Numbered from the stretch's first letter, positions 6,110 to 12,590 are shown. The stretch: DNA of 13,164 nt from SXRF01 sp039808985 (GCA_039808985.1 JBDHUC010000044.1:1-13164); one strand, 5' to 3'. The notes: generated by a model from the letters alone, not told the origin. Made by a program: numbers and translations.

Positions 6110-7495
6110 ATGTCCTTTCCTATTTTAAATCCCAGCAAAAGCAAAACCATCCCAATCCACCTTCTAAGCAAAGAAAATTTTCCGGCTTGGGTAAAGAAGC
6201 AACCCGCAGATTTAAAAAAATGGCTGGCTCTCCATGATTTCACCGGCAAAGCTGGAAGCTATATTGTGCTTCCCGCCCCAAATGGAACGATAGATAAAAT
6301 CCTTTGCGGCGTTGAGTTACCATTAAATATCTGGAGCATTGCCCACCTGCCTGCAAAAATTCCGGCTGGCACTTACCATCTTGAAGGAAACTTCAAGGCG
6401 GAAGAAGCAAGCAACCTAACGCTCGGCTTCGCGCTAGCCACTTATGAATTCACCCGCTACAAAAAAAGCAGCAAAAAATTCCCGCAGCTTATTGCTCCAA
6501 AAAATTGTGACCTTAAACTGGTTAAATCATTCGCAGATTCAATATTCTGGGCGCGGGATATGATAAACACCCCCGCCAATGACATGAACCCGCAAACACT
6601 GTCAGGCGAAGCAGCAAGCTGGGCAAAATCGGCAAAGGCCAGCGTCAGGATTATAAAGGGCGAGGAACTGCTCAAGGAAAATTACCCGATGGTTTATACA
6701 GTTGGCAAAGCAGCGGCAATCCCCCCTCACCTTGTCGATATAAAATTTGCACGCAAGGGTGCGCCAAAAATAACCCTGGTTGGCAAGGGAGTTACTTTTG
6801 ATTCCGGTGGGCTGGATATTAAAACCGCAGGCGGAATGAAACTAATGAAGAAGGATATGGGCGGGGCAGCCAACGTGCTGGCACTCGCCCGTATCATTAT
6901 TGAGACAGGATTGAACGTGCAGCTACGCGTATTACTGCCAATTGTTGAGAATGCGGTTTCAGGAAACGCCATGCGCCCGCTGGATATAGTCCCCACCCGC
7001 AAAGGAATTAATGTCGAGATCGGGAATACTGATGCCGAAGGTCGCCTTATACTTTGCGATGCGCTATTTGAAGCAGATAGCGAAAAGCCTGACCTGCTTA
7101 TTGATTGCGCAACCCTTACTGGTGCGGCGCGTGTGGCTCTGGGTACAGAAATCCCGGTATTTTTCACCAGCGATAATAAGCTTGCGAATAAACTTGCTGA
7201 GGCCAGCGAACGCGAAAACGACCCTCTCTGGCGCCTTCCTTTATGGAAGAGCTACCGCGCCCTGCTAGACACGCCCAACGCCGATTTAAGCAATGACCCG
7301 GATAGTAGTTACGCAGGCGCAATAACCGCAGCATTATACCTGCAGGAATTCATAGTCAAAACTTCATCATGGATTCATGTTGACATGATGGCATGGAATC
7401 TGCAAAACAAACCGGGTCGCCCACAAGGCGGCGAAGCAATGGCAATTCGAGCATTATACAAATTGATAAAGGAAAATTATGACAGTACGCGCTAA
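6110..7495 (+). CDS. M17-family leucyl aminopeptidase
   Basis: A cytosolic two-metal aminopeptidase releasing N-terminal residues from peptides, part of peptide recycling. The whole metal and catalytic set is visible with the exact family spacing: K226 and D231 (LVGKGVTFDSGG), D249 (MKKDMGG), D308 and E310 in the signature NTDAEGRL, and R312. The N-terminal domain (about 1-150) is divergent, as is normal. At 461 residues it is shorter than E. coli PepA (about 500) and near the PepB-like members common in alphaproteobacteria, so I give no symbol. AGAGG lies just before the ATG. Its 3' end overlaps the next gene by 17 bases. A 60-residue frame over its start (6052-6237) is a shadow. Confidence 0.93.
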   Translation: MSFPILNPSKSKTIPIHLLSKENFPAWVKKQPADLKKWLALHDFTGKAGSYIVLPAPNGTIDKILCGVELPLNIWSIAHLPAKIPAGTYHLEGNFKAEEASNLTLGFALATYEFTRYKKSSKKFPQLIAPKNCDLKLVKSFADSIFWARDMINTPANDMNPQTLSGEAASWAKSAKASVRIIKGEELLKENYPMVYTVGKAAAIPPHLVDIKFARKGAPKITLVGKGVTFDSGGLDIKTAGGMKLMKKDMGGAANVLALARIIIETGLNVQLRVLLPIVENAVSGNAMRPLDIVPTRKGINVEIGNTDAEGRLILCDALFEADSEKPDLLIDCATLTGAARVALGTEIPVFFTSDNKLANKLAEASERENDPLWRLPLWKSYRALLDTPNADLSNDPDSSYAGAITAALYLQEFIVKTSSWIHVDMMAWNLQNKPGRPQGGEAMAIRALYKLIKENYDSTR

Positions 7496-7850
7496 AGAAG
7501 AAAAAATCGGTTCATCAAAAACAATCCGCGCACTATCTTTCTGGCATGGTGTAACAGCAGCGGCGCTGCAAAGGATGCCGGTGGACCTGTCAGCACGCCA
7601 AACTGCTGTATTGCTTAACATATATATAATGCCGTCACCGCATAGCATTAAGTCACTTTCAGAAGAGCTGATGATTTCCAAGCCTGCAATTTGTCGTGCG
7701 GTTGATGCGCTGGAAAATGCAAAGATGGTAAAACGCATCCGTGACAAACAGGATAAACGCAACGTTATAATACAGCGCACGGTAAAAGGCTCAGTTTACC
7801 TTAGCGAATTTGCCGATATTATATTAAGCGCTTCAAAAGAAACGAACTAA
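7479..7850 (+). CDS. MarR-type winged-helix regulator
   Basis: A 123-residue DNA-binding protein. The helix-turn-helix lies about 57-80 (SIKSLSEELMISKPAICRAV), and the wing about 86-101 contains RIRDKQDKRN, matching the R-x-x-D-x-x-D-x-R pattern of MarR proteins. Flanking helices would dimerise it. The ATG lies inside the aminopeptidase gene, preceded by AAAGGA, and the overlap of 17 bases implies coupled translation. It likely controls its own operon; the palindrome at 6022-6040 is the obvious candidate site. An intrinsic terminator follows immediately. The ligand is unknown. Confidence 0.8.
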   Translation: MTVRAKEEKIGSSKTIRALSFWHGVTAAALQRMPVDLSARQTAVLLNIYIMPSPHSIKSLSEELMISKPAICRAVDALENAKMVKRIRDKQDKRNVIIQRTVKGSVYLSEFADIILSASKETN

Positions 7851-7851
7851 C

Positions 7852-7874
7852 AAAAACCGGAATAACGGTTTTTT
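7852..7874 (+). terminator. Intrinsic terminator of the aminopeptidase-marR operon
   Basis: AAAAACCG (7852-7859) and CGGTTTTT (7866-7873) form an 8-bp stem around a 6-base loop, running into six T's. It starts two bases after the MarR stop codon. Confidence 0.8.
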
Positions 7875-7929
7875 AAGCATTAACATATATAATAAATTTT
7901 ATTCACAAAATTGAATTCAATAAAGCCGG

Positions 7930-8736
7930 ATGGAATATTATTACTATATAAACGCGCAGGGAAAAAAAGACGGGCCGCACGACCTGGTAACTATGATGCG
8001 CCGTATACGCAGCCATGCTATTTTACCAGAAACATTAGTTTGCAGGGAAGGCAGCGAATTAATGCCTGCCTACAGCGCAGAACATCTATCATCATTTTTT
8101 AATAACCCGGTTGAAGATATACGCAATGAGTTATCAGCTTCGCATCAGGTCCCGATTGCTAAAACTTTTTCCAAGGGCTGGCATTTTACAATGGACCATC
8201 AGGGTATGGCCGTATTTGCTGGTGGGATATTATTAGTGTCATGGCTGTTTGGCGTATTGATTCACGAATTATTACATGCAACTGGCTCCGGCGCTATTGG
8301 AAGCTGGATAATGTTCGTGTTCCTGCAAAGCTGTTTTTTCTCTATCGCCCTTAGGGTTTACCGTGGGCAGAAAACCGATTTAAATTTCCTTGAACATACA
8401 TTTGCGCCTATTCTTGGCAAACTGGCATTCGTTTCTGTTTTCTTTTCATTCCTCGTTATAATAGCCACCCCGTTATTTATAATACCGGGGATTATAACAA
8501 TGCTTATACTAACCTATATACCGATGTTCATCCTGGATTTTGATTCCAGTGTCAGCAAAACCATAGCTTCGATCATATCATTACTGCGCAGGCTTGATAA
8601 AACAGCTCTTATACGGCTGGGGTCGCTGATATTTTTTTACATGGTATGCATTGCGCTTATAATACCTATACCTATAATAATGCCTATAATTGCCGGTGGA
8701 CTTTGCTCTATTTATGAGGAACTGGCAGCTTCCTGA
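7930..8736 (+). CDS. GYF_2-domain multi-pass membrane protein
   Basis: Residues 1-57 match a GYF_2 (DUF4339) domain: an aromatic start (EYYYYINAQGKKDGP), a middle helix, and ILPETLVCREGSELMPA, the usual ...T.VW..GM..W.PA position. Such domains are thought to bind peptides or partner proteins. The remaining 210 residues hold about five membrane spans (about 93-115, 122-143, 161-181, 183-203, 229-255), like the uncharacterised polytopic domains often fused to GYF_2. An HELLH sequence (112-116) sits at the end of the first span; it has the zinc-protease HExxH form but may be chance. The start ATG has only a weak Shine-Dalgarno. It stands alone between the MarR terminator and the DUF378 gene. Confidence 0.75.
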   Translation: MEYYYYINAQGKKDGPHDLVTMMRRIRSHAILPETLVCREGSELMPAYSAEHLSSFFNNPVEDIRNELSASHQVPIAKTFSKGWHFTMDHQGMAVFAGGILLVSWLFGVLIHELLHATGSGAIGSWIMFVFLQSCFFSIALRVYRGQKTDLNFLEHTFAPILGKLAFVSVFFSFLVIIATPLFIIPGIITMLILTYIPMFILDFDSSVSKTIASIISLLRRLDKTALIRLGSLIFFYMVCIALIIPIPIIMPIIAGGLCSIYEELAAS

Positions 8737-8991
8737 TAATTTTCCTGGATATATTAAGTAAAAATGCTGCAAAGCAGCGCTGGGCCTTGATTTGACAGAA
8801 TCGCAATTTAATTCAGGCACATACAAATATATCAAAGGTTGATTTTCTAAATATTATTGTGCATCGCAGCAAAAATATCTTTTATTTTCAATAGATTATG
8901 CTTTTAATCCACAGAAAATTGTGTTAATATTAATTCAGGATTAGAAGAGATTTTAATCCGATAACAATTGGGAGGAGGTTAAATAAAGCAT

Positions 8992-9186
8992 ATGTTCAAC
9001 AAGATCACTTTGTTGCTCGTCATATTAGGCGCCGTGAATATCGGACTCGTGACGATGCTGCATGTTGACCTGATCGGTGTAATTTTTGGCGATTTAAGCC
9101 ATATTATTAGCGTACTGGTTGGTTTGTCGGGTATATATATGTTGCTTACAACATATACAACCTTACTTAAAAAACCGGTTCACTAA
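8992..9186 (+). CDS. DUF378-family small membrane protein
   Basis: A 64-residue protein with two membrane spans (about 4-26 and 37-56). The pattern ITLLLVILGAVNIGLV, a short hydrophilic turn with HVDLIGVIFGD, and VLVGLSGIYML is that of the DUF378 (YuzA-like) family, of unknown function. A perfect AGGAGG (8973-8978) is 13 bases from the ATG, longer than the usual 5-9; no better start exists between them. It ends in KKPVH and is followed by two tandem hairpins, the second a strong terminator. Confidence 0.85.
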   Translation: MFNKITLLLVILGAVNIGLVTMLHVDLIGVIFGDLSHIISVLVGLSGIYMLLTTYTTLLKKPVH

Positions 9187-9194
9187 AAACAGGA

Positions 9195-9217
9195 ACAAAT
9201 CCCACTTGTGGGTTTGT
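9195..9217 (+). promoter_or_regulatory. Stem-loop upstream of the terminator
   Basis: ACAAA-(T)-CCCA and TGGGTTTGT pair as a 9-bp stem with one bulged T and a CTTG loop, eight bases after the DUF378 stop. No T-tract follows, so it is probably a 3'-end stabilising element rather than a terminator. Confidence 0.4.
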
Positions 9218-9240
9218 AACCGATTAGCTGCTTAACCACT

Positions 9241-9276
9241 CCCCGTTCATCGCAAGATGGACGGGGTTTTGTTTTT
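9241..9276 (+). terminator. Strong intrinsic terminator after the DUF378 gene
   Basis: CCCCGTTCATC (9241-9251) and GATGGACGGGG (9256-9266) form an 11-bp stem with one T.G pair, closed by a GCAA (GNRA) tetraloop and followed by TTTTGTTTTT. Confidence 0.92.
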
Positions 9277-9321
9277 ACAGGAAAGCAGCAAGCACAGAAT
9301 TTATGAATTGATAACCTGGTA

Positions 9322-9549
9322 TCAGGCGAAATCGGAGATCCCATATTTTTCTTCGAAGGTTCCAAGGTCAGGCCCACATATATTTCCCGGAATATTACAG
9401 GCATCTTCAGATTGCCGGGCGATCATCTGGGTACGCGTTTCCATCTGCACAACTGTTTCTGAAACAGTTGCTTGCGATACATCATCCAAAGCATGGGTTT
9501 TAGAAGCTTTTTGTTCAGTATAATTATATTTAAGTGCTGAGCTATTCAT
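9322..9549 (-). CDS. Hypothetical 75-residue protein
   Basis: I do not recognise this protein. It is hydrophilic, rich in Thr, Ser, Gln and Glu, with two cysteines (51 and 58) in a CNIPGNICGPD loop and no membrane segment. The gene is credible because GGAG lies eight bases before the ATG. It follows the chalcone-isomerase-like gene on the same strand by 42 bases, so the two may share a transcript. No terminator is evident after it on this strand. Confidence 0.55.
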   Translation of the reverse strand: MNSSALKYNYTEQKASKTHALDDVSQATVSETVVQMETRTQMIARQSEDACNIPGNICGPDLGTFEEKYGISDFA

Positions 9550-9591
9550 AAGGCATCTCCAGGTTTCATTATGGTGGCTAATATAGCAGAT

Positions 9592-10122
9592 TTACTGATT
9601 CTGCGCCAGAAGCTGCGCTCGCAATTCCTGATTAGCGATTTCGCCAAGCCAGATATTAAAAAATGAGTCGCTTAGGCGCTTATCTTCGATGCTTGCAATC
9701 TGCTTGCCATTAAAAAACAGGCGCGATGCTTTCCCTGGCAGAGAAACACCTACTATCTCATCTCCATCTTCAACCGCAGGCAAGGTTCTGGTCAACATTT
9801 TTTCCCACTCATCCATGGTTTCATCGTCGGCCATTTTCTGTTCACGCACATCATCAACAACCGCACCGACAACCGTATCTTTGGAAAGGCTGCGCAGGTA
9901 ATGCACCTGAAGAGCATAAGGTTTGTCCTTATCATATTGGCCGCCCGGCGCCCACAGCGCTACCTTATAAATGCTGAAGCCAAGCTTGCGGTATTTGCCG
10001 CTTCCCACCTGCTCCATAGCAACATTACCAAAAACGCCATTCGGTGCAGAAGCTGGCTGTGCCTGGGCAGGGAAAGTTGCCATAAAAATAATGGTGGCGA
10101 TATATGCTATAATTTTTTTCAT
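9592..10122 (-). CDS. Chalcone-isomerase-like periplasmic protein
   Basis: A 176-residue exported protein. Residues 1-21 are a classic signal peptide (MKKIIAYIATIIFMATFPAQA, cleaved about 21/22). The mature part has features of the bacterial chalcone isomerase-like family (PF16036 type): KLGFSIYKVALWAPGGQYD, YALQVHYLRSLS, DGDEIVGVSLPGKASRLFFNGK and SFFNIWLGE near the end. Bacterial members are not known to isomerise chalcones; the fold binds fatty-acid-like ligands in plants, and the role here is unknown. The ATG lacks a Shine-Dalgarno but is preceded by TATAAT and six bases, so translation may be leaderless. Confidence 0.85.
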   Translation of the reverse strand: MKKIIAYIATIIFMATFPAQAQPASAPNGVFGNVAMEQVGSGKYRKLGFSIYKVALWAPGGQYDKDKPYALQVHYLRSLSKDTVVGAVVDDVREQKMADDETMDEWEKMLTRTLPAVEDGDEIVGVSLPGKASRLFFNGKQIASIEDKRLSDSFFNIWLGEIANQELRAQLLAQNQ

Positions 10123-10128
10123 GGGCTG

Positions 10129-10134
10129 ATTATA
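10129..10134 (-). promoter_or_regulatory. Consensus -10 box abutting the chalcone-isomerase-like ATG
   Basis: On the minus strand the sequence reads TATAATCAGCCCATG: a perfect TATAAT six bases before the start codon. The expected transcription start falls at or beside the A of the ATG. No clear -35 hexamer was found 16-18 bases upstream. Confidence 0.4.
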
Positions 10135-10199
10135 GGAAAAACAGAATAAAAATTCTATAAGATTTAGGCATAAATTTAATTACAGGGTATAAATAAAAA

Positions 10200-10226
10200 C
10201 CCCGGCGTTTCCACCGGGGCTTTTTT
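10200..10226 (-). terminator. Bidirectional intrinsic terminator after the Hc1-like gene
   Basis: CCCCGG (10200-10205) and CCGGGG (10214-10219) form a perfect GC stem with an 8-base loop. On the minus strand it is followed by TTTTTATTT and ends the Hc1-like transcript; on the plus strand it is followed by CTTTTTT. Confidence 0.9.
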
Positions 10227-10243
10227 GTAAAGCTCGCTGCTAA

Positions 10244-10411
10244 TTAAGCTGCGTTCTTGCTTTCCTGGATTTCCTTGCGGCGGGTATCGCAGAATTTTTT
10301 GATATCCATCAGCGCTTTGCGGGCGCGGGTTCCGGCAGCGGCATTTCCGCTTTCGAATTTAGCGTTGTTGGCGTTGTATTCTTCTACGAGTTGGGCGAGT
10401 TCTGCTGACAT
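10244..10411 (-). CDS. Small histone H1-like (Hc1-like) protein
   Basis: A 55-residue protein, MSAELAQLVEEYNANNAKFE followed by SGNAAAGTRARKALMDIKKF and ending EIQESKNAA. It resembles the short alphaproteobacterial proteins annotated as histone H1-like, related to the N-terminal helical part of chlamydial Hc1: a helical acidic/amphipathic start, a GNxAAGxRARKAL core and a basic helix. It lacks the Lys-rich repeat tail of true Hc1/Hc2 proteins, so DNA compaction is only a suggestion. AGGAG about seven bases before the ATG and a strong terminator right after the stop make the gene certain even though the product name is not. Confidence 0.7.
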   Translation of the reverse strand: MSAELAQLVEEYNANNAKFESGNAAAGTRARKALMDIKKFCDTRRKEIQESKNAA

Positions 10412-10505
10412 TGCATCTCCTGATATTTGTGAGGTTGATAAAAAAACTAGTGGGATTTTTGTAGCAAGTTGTGGTGGAAGCGGTCAATAAAAAAAGCCTT
10501 GGTGT

Positions 10506-11552
10506 TTAGCCTTGTTGATCTTTATTATACAGCCTTACGAACTCTATCATTTTTTTTACCTGTGGACTTGTATTTACAGCTAATATGTCTATATCTGGAT
10601 GACTATTTTTAAATACCCTGAATATCTCATCGGCAAAAGATTGCCCAATATCTTCTACTCCCTTAAAATCTAAAATTACTTCTGTAAAATTATCAAATCT
10701 TGCTAAAACACGTTTAGCTTGAGACCTTGATACCAATTGCTCTCCTGGATATTTGCTAAGTTTAACTGGAACATGTGCTTTTCTAAATGATAAATCTGCA
10801 CCCTGATATTTATCGAACACTTCCCTGGTTGTTCTATCAACATCCGTATGTATTTCCATTGATATATAAGTCCCGCCACTATATTGTTGCTCATCTTCCG
10901 TTTCAATTAGCCATTCATCATCATCTATTCTCTCTCTAGTATAAAAGAGGTGCCCAGATAAAATATTAAATTTATCTAGCATACGAGATGTAAAAAAAAT
11001 ACCTTGCCCTGAATGGTTGACTTTATCAGAAGTTAGCTTTCCTTTAGATAATTCAAGAAGAGCAGCTCTTGGATCCTCTAAATTAAAATCCTTTCGTATT
11101 TTCTCAAAAATGCCAACGCCATGATCCATAATAGTCATTACAATTTTATTATATGTTTGTGTGTACCCAACTATAGCATCTCTACTTGCTGAATGGTCAA
11201 TGGCATTATTTAACATTTCCGTAAAACAATACTGACATATATCAATTACATTTTTTTTTGCATTTGTTATAAATGGCATTAATCTGTGCCTCCAGATCGC
11301 ATCCTCAGATAAGCCATGGCTTAATTCAATTGTAAAAAGTTCTTTAACTATAGGTTTGGATTTGTATAAACGAGCCTTGGTATTACCTGTTGCTTCTAAA
11401 AAACCTTCATCAACCAATCTTTTCATGTAGTTATTTATAGCTCCCCTAGATAACTTGTATTTTTCTATAGCCATTCGGCTAACACTTGTAGGGTACTTAT
11501 CTACATTCTTTAGGATATATTCACGAATAGCTTTGTTTTGCTTATTGGCCAT
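10506..11552 (-). CDS. Winged helix - GHKL ATPase - DUF4325 (STAS-like) fusion regulator
   Basis: A 348-residue, apparently complete three-domain protein. Residues 1-68 form a winged helix (SVSRMAIEKYKLSRGAINNY as recognition region). Residues about 85-235 form a GHKL/Bergerat ATPase with N-box E112...N116 (TEMLNNAIDHS), G1 box DHGVG (143-147), G2 box GQG (182-184) and GGT (226-228). There is no histidine phosphoacceptor region, so this is closer to anti-sigma-factor kinases than to sensor kinases. Residues about 270-345 match DUF4325, a STAS-like domain (VILDFKGVEDIGQSFADEIF), with S305 at the place where anti-anti-sigma proteins are phosphorylated. The gene is strikingly AT-rich beside its neighbours. 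It has no recognisable Shine-Dalgarno and a repeat-laden promoter. Domain calls rest on motifs; function is inferred. Confidence 0.8.
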   Translation of the reverse strand: MANKQNKAIREYILKNVDKYPTSVSRMAIEKYKLSRGAINNYMKRLVDEGFLEATGNTKARLYKSKPIVKELFTIELSHGLSEDAIWRHRLMPFITNAKKNVIDICQYCFTEMLNNAIDHSASRDAIVGYTQTYNKIVMTIMDHGVGIFEKIRKDFNLEDPRAALLELSKGKLTSDKVNHSGQGIFFTSRMLDKFNILSGHLFYTRERIDDDEWLIETEDEQQYSGGTYISMEIHTDVDRTTREVFDKYQGADLSFRKAHVPVKLSKYPGEQLVSRSQAKRVLARFDNFTEVILDFKGVEDIGQSFADEIFRVFKNSHPDIDILAVNTSPQVKKMIEFVRLYNKDQQG

Positions 11553-11563
11553 AACAGTATCTA

Positions 11564-11607
11564 TTATTGTATAGTTTAGCAGTAGTTATTGTATAGTTTA
11601 GCAGTAG
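11564..11607. repeat. Tandem 22-bp direct repeat in the promoter of the fusion regulator
   Basis: 11564-11585 and 11586-11607 are identical 22-base copies, each beginning TTATTGTATAG and ending TTTAGCAGTAG. Two degenerate partial copies continue (11608-11628 and from 11629, both starting TTATTGT). The repeats overlay the promoter and lie 12 bases upstream of the start codon. Confidence 0.9.
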
Positions 11608-11617
11608 TTATTGTCAA
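11588..11617 (-). promoter_or_regulatory. Promoter of the fusion regulator
   Basis: On the minus strand a perfect TTGACA (11617-11612) is followed after 18 bases by TACAAT (11593-11588). The -10 box lies in the distal 22-bp repeat, and the proximal repeat supplies a second TACAAT (11571-11566). The leader contains the proximal repeat. A protein binding the repeats would block or alter initiation. Confidence 0.65.
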
Positions 11618-11832
11618 CTAATTAATAGTTATTGTTAATAATAAATCATGCAATCAATTGAAATATAATAGATTTATATTAAAATCATTACCATCAGCCA
11701 GTGGAGATGCGCGGGTATCTAAAGCAAAAACGCTATAGATCGGTCAAGACCGTGATGACAACAGCATGGTCAAGAAGCGCGTCCTATGTGATTTAAGAGA
11801 ATTTTACGGAGACATTTTTAACAATAAAAATA

Positions 11833-11862
11833 AAAAGCCCCGATGCTTAGTCGGAGCTTTTT
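11833..11862 (-). terminator. Bidirectional terminator after the 129-residue membrane protein gene
   Basis: AAAAGC and GCTTTT, then one mismatch, then CCGA and TCGG around a 7-base loop. On the minus strand it runs into TTTTTATTTTT, about 20 bases after the stop of the gene at 11880. On the plus strand it ends in five T's. Confidence 0.75.
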
Positions 11863-11879
11863 ACAAATTATTAAACAAG

Positions 11880-12269
11880 CTATGAAATTTCAGCAGCACC
11901 AGTTTTTTCCTGTTCTTTCCGTCTTTTTCGTTTCTCAAGAAGATTAGTAGCATAACCGCCAGTAGCCATTCCAGCCACCGCTCCACCGCCAACACTACCA
12001 AAAAAAATTCCGTTATTTTTTCCGTCTATAACCTTTTTGATACCTTCACGCTTCATTATCTCTTCCGCCTTTGCATCTATAAGTGCTTTTTGAGCCTCAG
12101 CATGTGATAAATTTTTAGAGCCAGGCAACCCAACAACCTTATCTGCGGCTACCTGCTCCGCAGTTTTCACATATTCAGGAGTTTTATCCATAAATTGCAC
12201 ACCACCAACCATTGCAGCCACAGCAATAGGCGCACCTATAACACCACGCACAAACGAATCATCGCTCAT
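11880..12269 (-). CDS. Small glycine-rich membrane protein, unknown function
   Basis: A 129-residue protein from the ATG at 12267-12269 (MSDDSFVRGVIG). GGGGG six bases upstream sets this start; an in-frame GTG four codons earlier would overlap it. It has two hydrophobic Gly/Ala-rich segments (about 8-27 and 87-106) separated by a helical, charged region (HAEAQKALIDAKAEEIMKRE), then a strongly basic stretch (KRKRRKEQEK, 113-122) that is probably cytoplasmic. No family is recognised. Its style recalls the two small proteins at 4837-5569 but without convincing residue matches. A terminator follows it. Confidence 0.6.
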   Translation of the reverse strand: MSDDSFVRGVIGAPIAVAAMVGGVQFMDKTPEYVKTAEQVAADKVVGLPGSKNLSHAEAQKALIDAKAEEIMKREGIKKVIDGKNNGIFFGSVGGGAVAGMATGGYATNLLEKRKRRKEQEKTGAAEIS

Positions 12270-12460
12270 AAATACCCCCACAAAAATGATTATTGATACA
12301 TATTTACTGAAAACAGGTTAACATATGGGGGGGGTAAGCAACTTCAATATTATTAAGCTTTTATTACAATATATCATCATATTGTTTTATAAAACAATTA
12401 TGCCCACTTTAGCATCACAATTCTTTAGTTATGCCGCTACGAAGCATGTCCCATGAAAAT

Positions 12461-12549
12461 TGTCATCCCCGATTTAATCGGGGATCTAGAGCCATAATCT
12501 CTGTCAATGGTTTTTGCCCAGATCCCCGCGCAAGGCGGGGTAGATGACA
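12461..12549. repeat. Dispersed palindromic repeat (MITE/REP-like)
   Basis: The ends TGTCATC (12461-12467) and GATGACA (12543-12549) are inverted. Inside are two hairpins: ATCCCCGAT-tta-ATCGGGGAT (12465-12485) and CCCCGC-gcaag-GCGGGG (12524-12540). The GTCATCCCCG...CGGGGATC composition is that of short palindromic elements scattered in many alphaproteobacterial genomes. Copy number cannot be seen here. Confidence 0.65.
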
Positions 12550-12556
12550 GATAAAC

Positions 12557-12590
12557 AAAGAGGCCCCAGATTTCTCTGAGGCCTTTTTCT
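12557..12590 (-). terminator. Terminator downstream of 16S rRNA (bidirectional)
   Basis: AAAGAGGCC (12557-12565) pairs with GGCCTTTTT (12580-12588) with one G.T pair. After a single C/A mismatch CAGA pairs with TCTG around a 4-base loop. On the minus strand it is followed by TCTTTGTTT. It lies about 113 bases beyond the 16S 3' end, on the side where a tRNA-23S spacer would normally follow. Confidence 0.85.

Larger units (their letters stand above)
11553..11879. other. Intergenic stretch with promoter repeats, a GC-richer patch and a shared terminator
   Basis: This gap between the fusion regulator and the next minus-strand gene holds the promoter repeats (11564-11640), an AT-rich run (11641-11690), a GC-richer patch (about 11695-11796) and a terminator (11833-11862). 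The patch contains a plus-strand frame of 29 codons (ATG 11707 to TAA 11796, MRGYLKQKRYRSVKTVMTTA...) preceded by GGAG directly against the ATG. It is too short to call a gene and is recognised as nothing known; it could be a gene remnant or a small RNA ending at the terminator. Confidence 0.4.

Noticed and set aside
8766..8778. GCTGC-aaa-GCAGC hairpin as a terminator of the GYF_2 gene
   Set aside because: The stem is only five base pairs with a three-base loop and no T-tract; it is likely chance.
9257..9523. 88-residue plus-strand frame over the 75-residue hypothetical
   Set aside because: It starts inside the strong terminator and lacks a ribosome binding site, while the minus-strand gene has a good one.
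10470..10515. Possible terminator after the fusion regulator
   Set aside because: The minus strand has a T7 run, but the CAAGGC copies before it are direct repeats, not inverted, so no stem forms.
11564..11640. CRISPR array
   Set aside because: The 22-base copies are contiguous without spacers and overlap a promoter; no cas gene is nearby.
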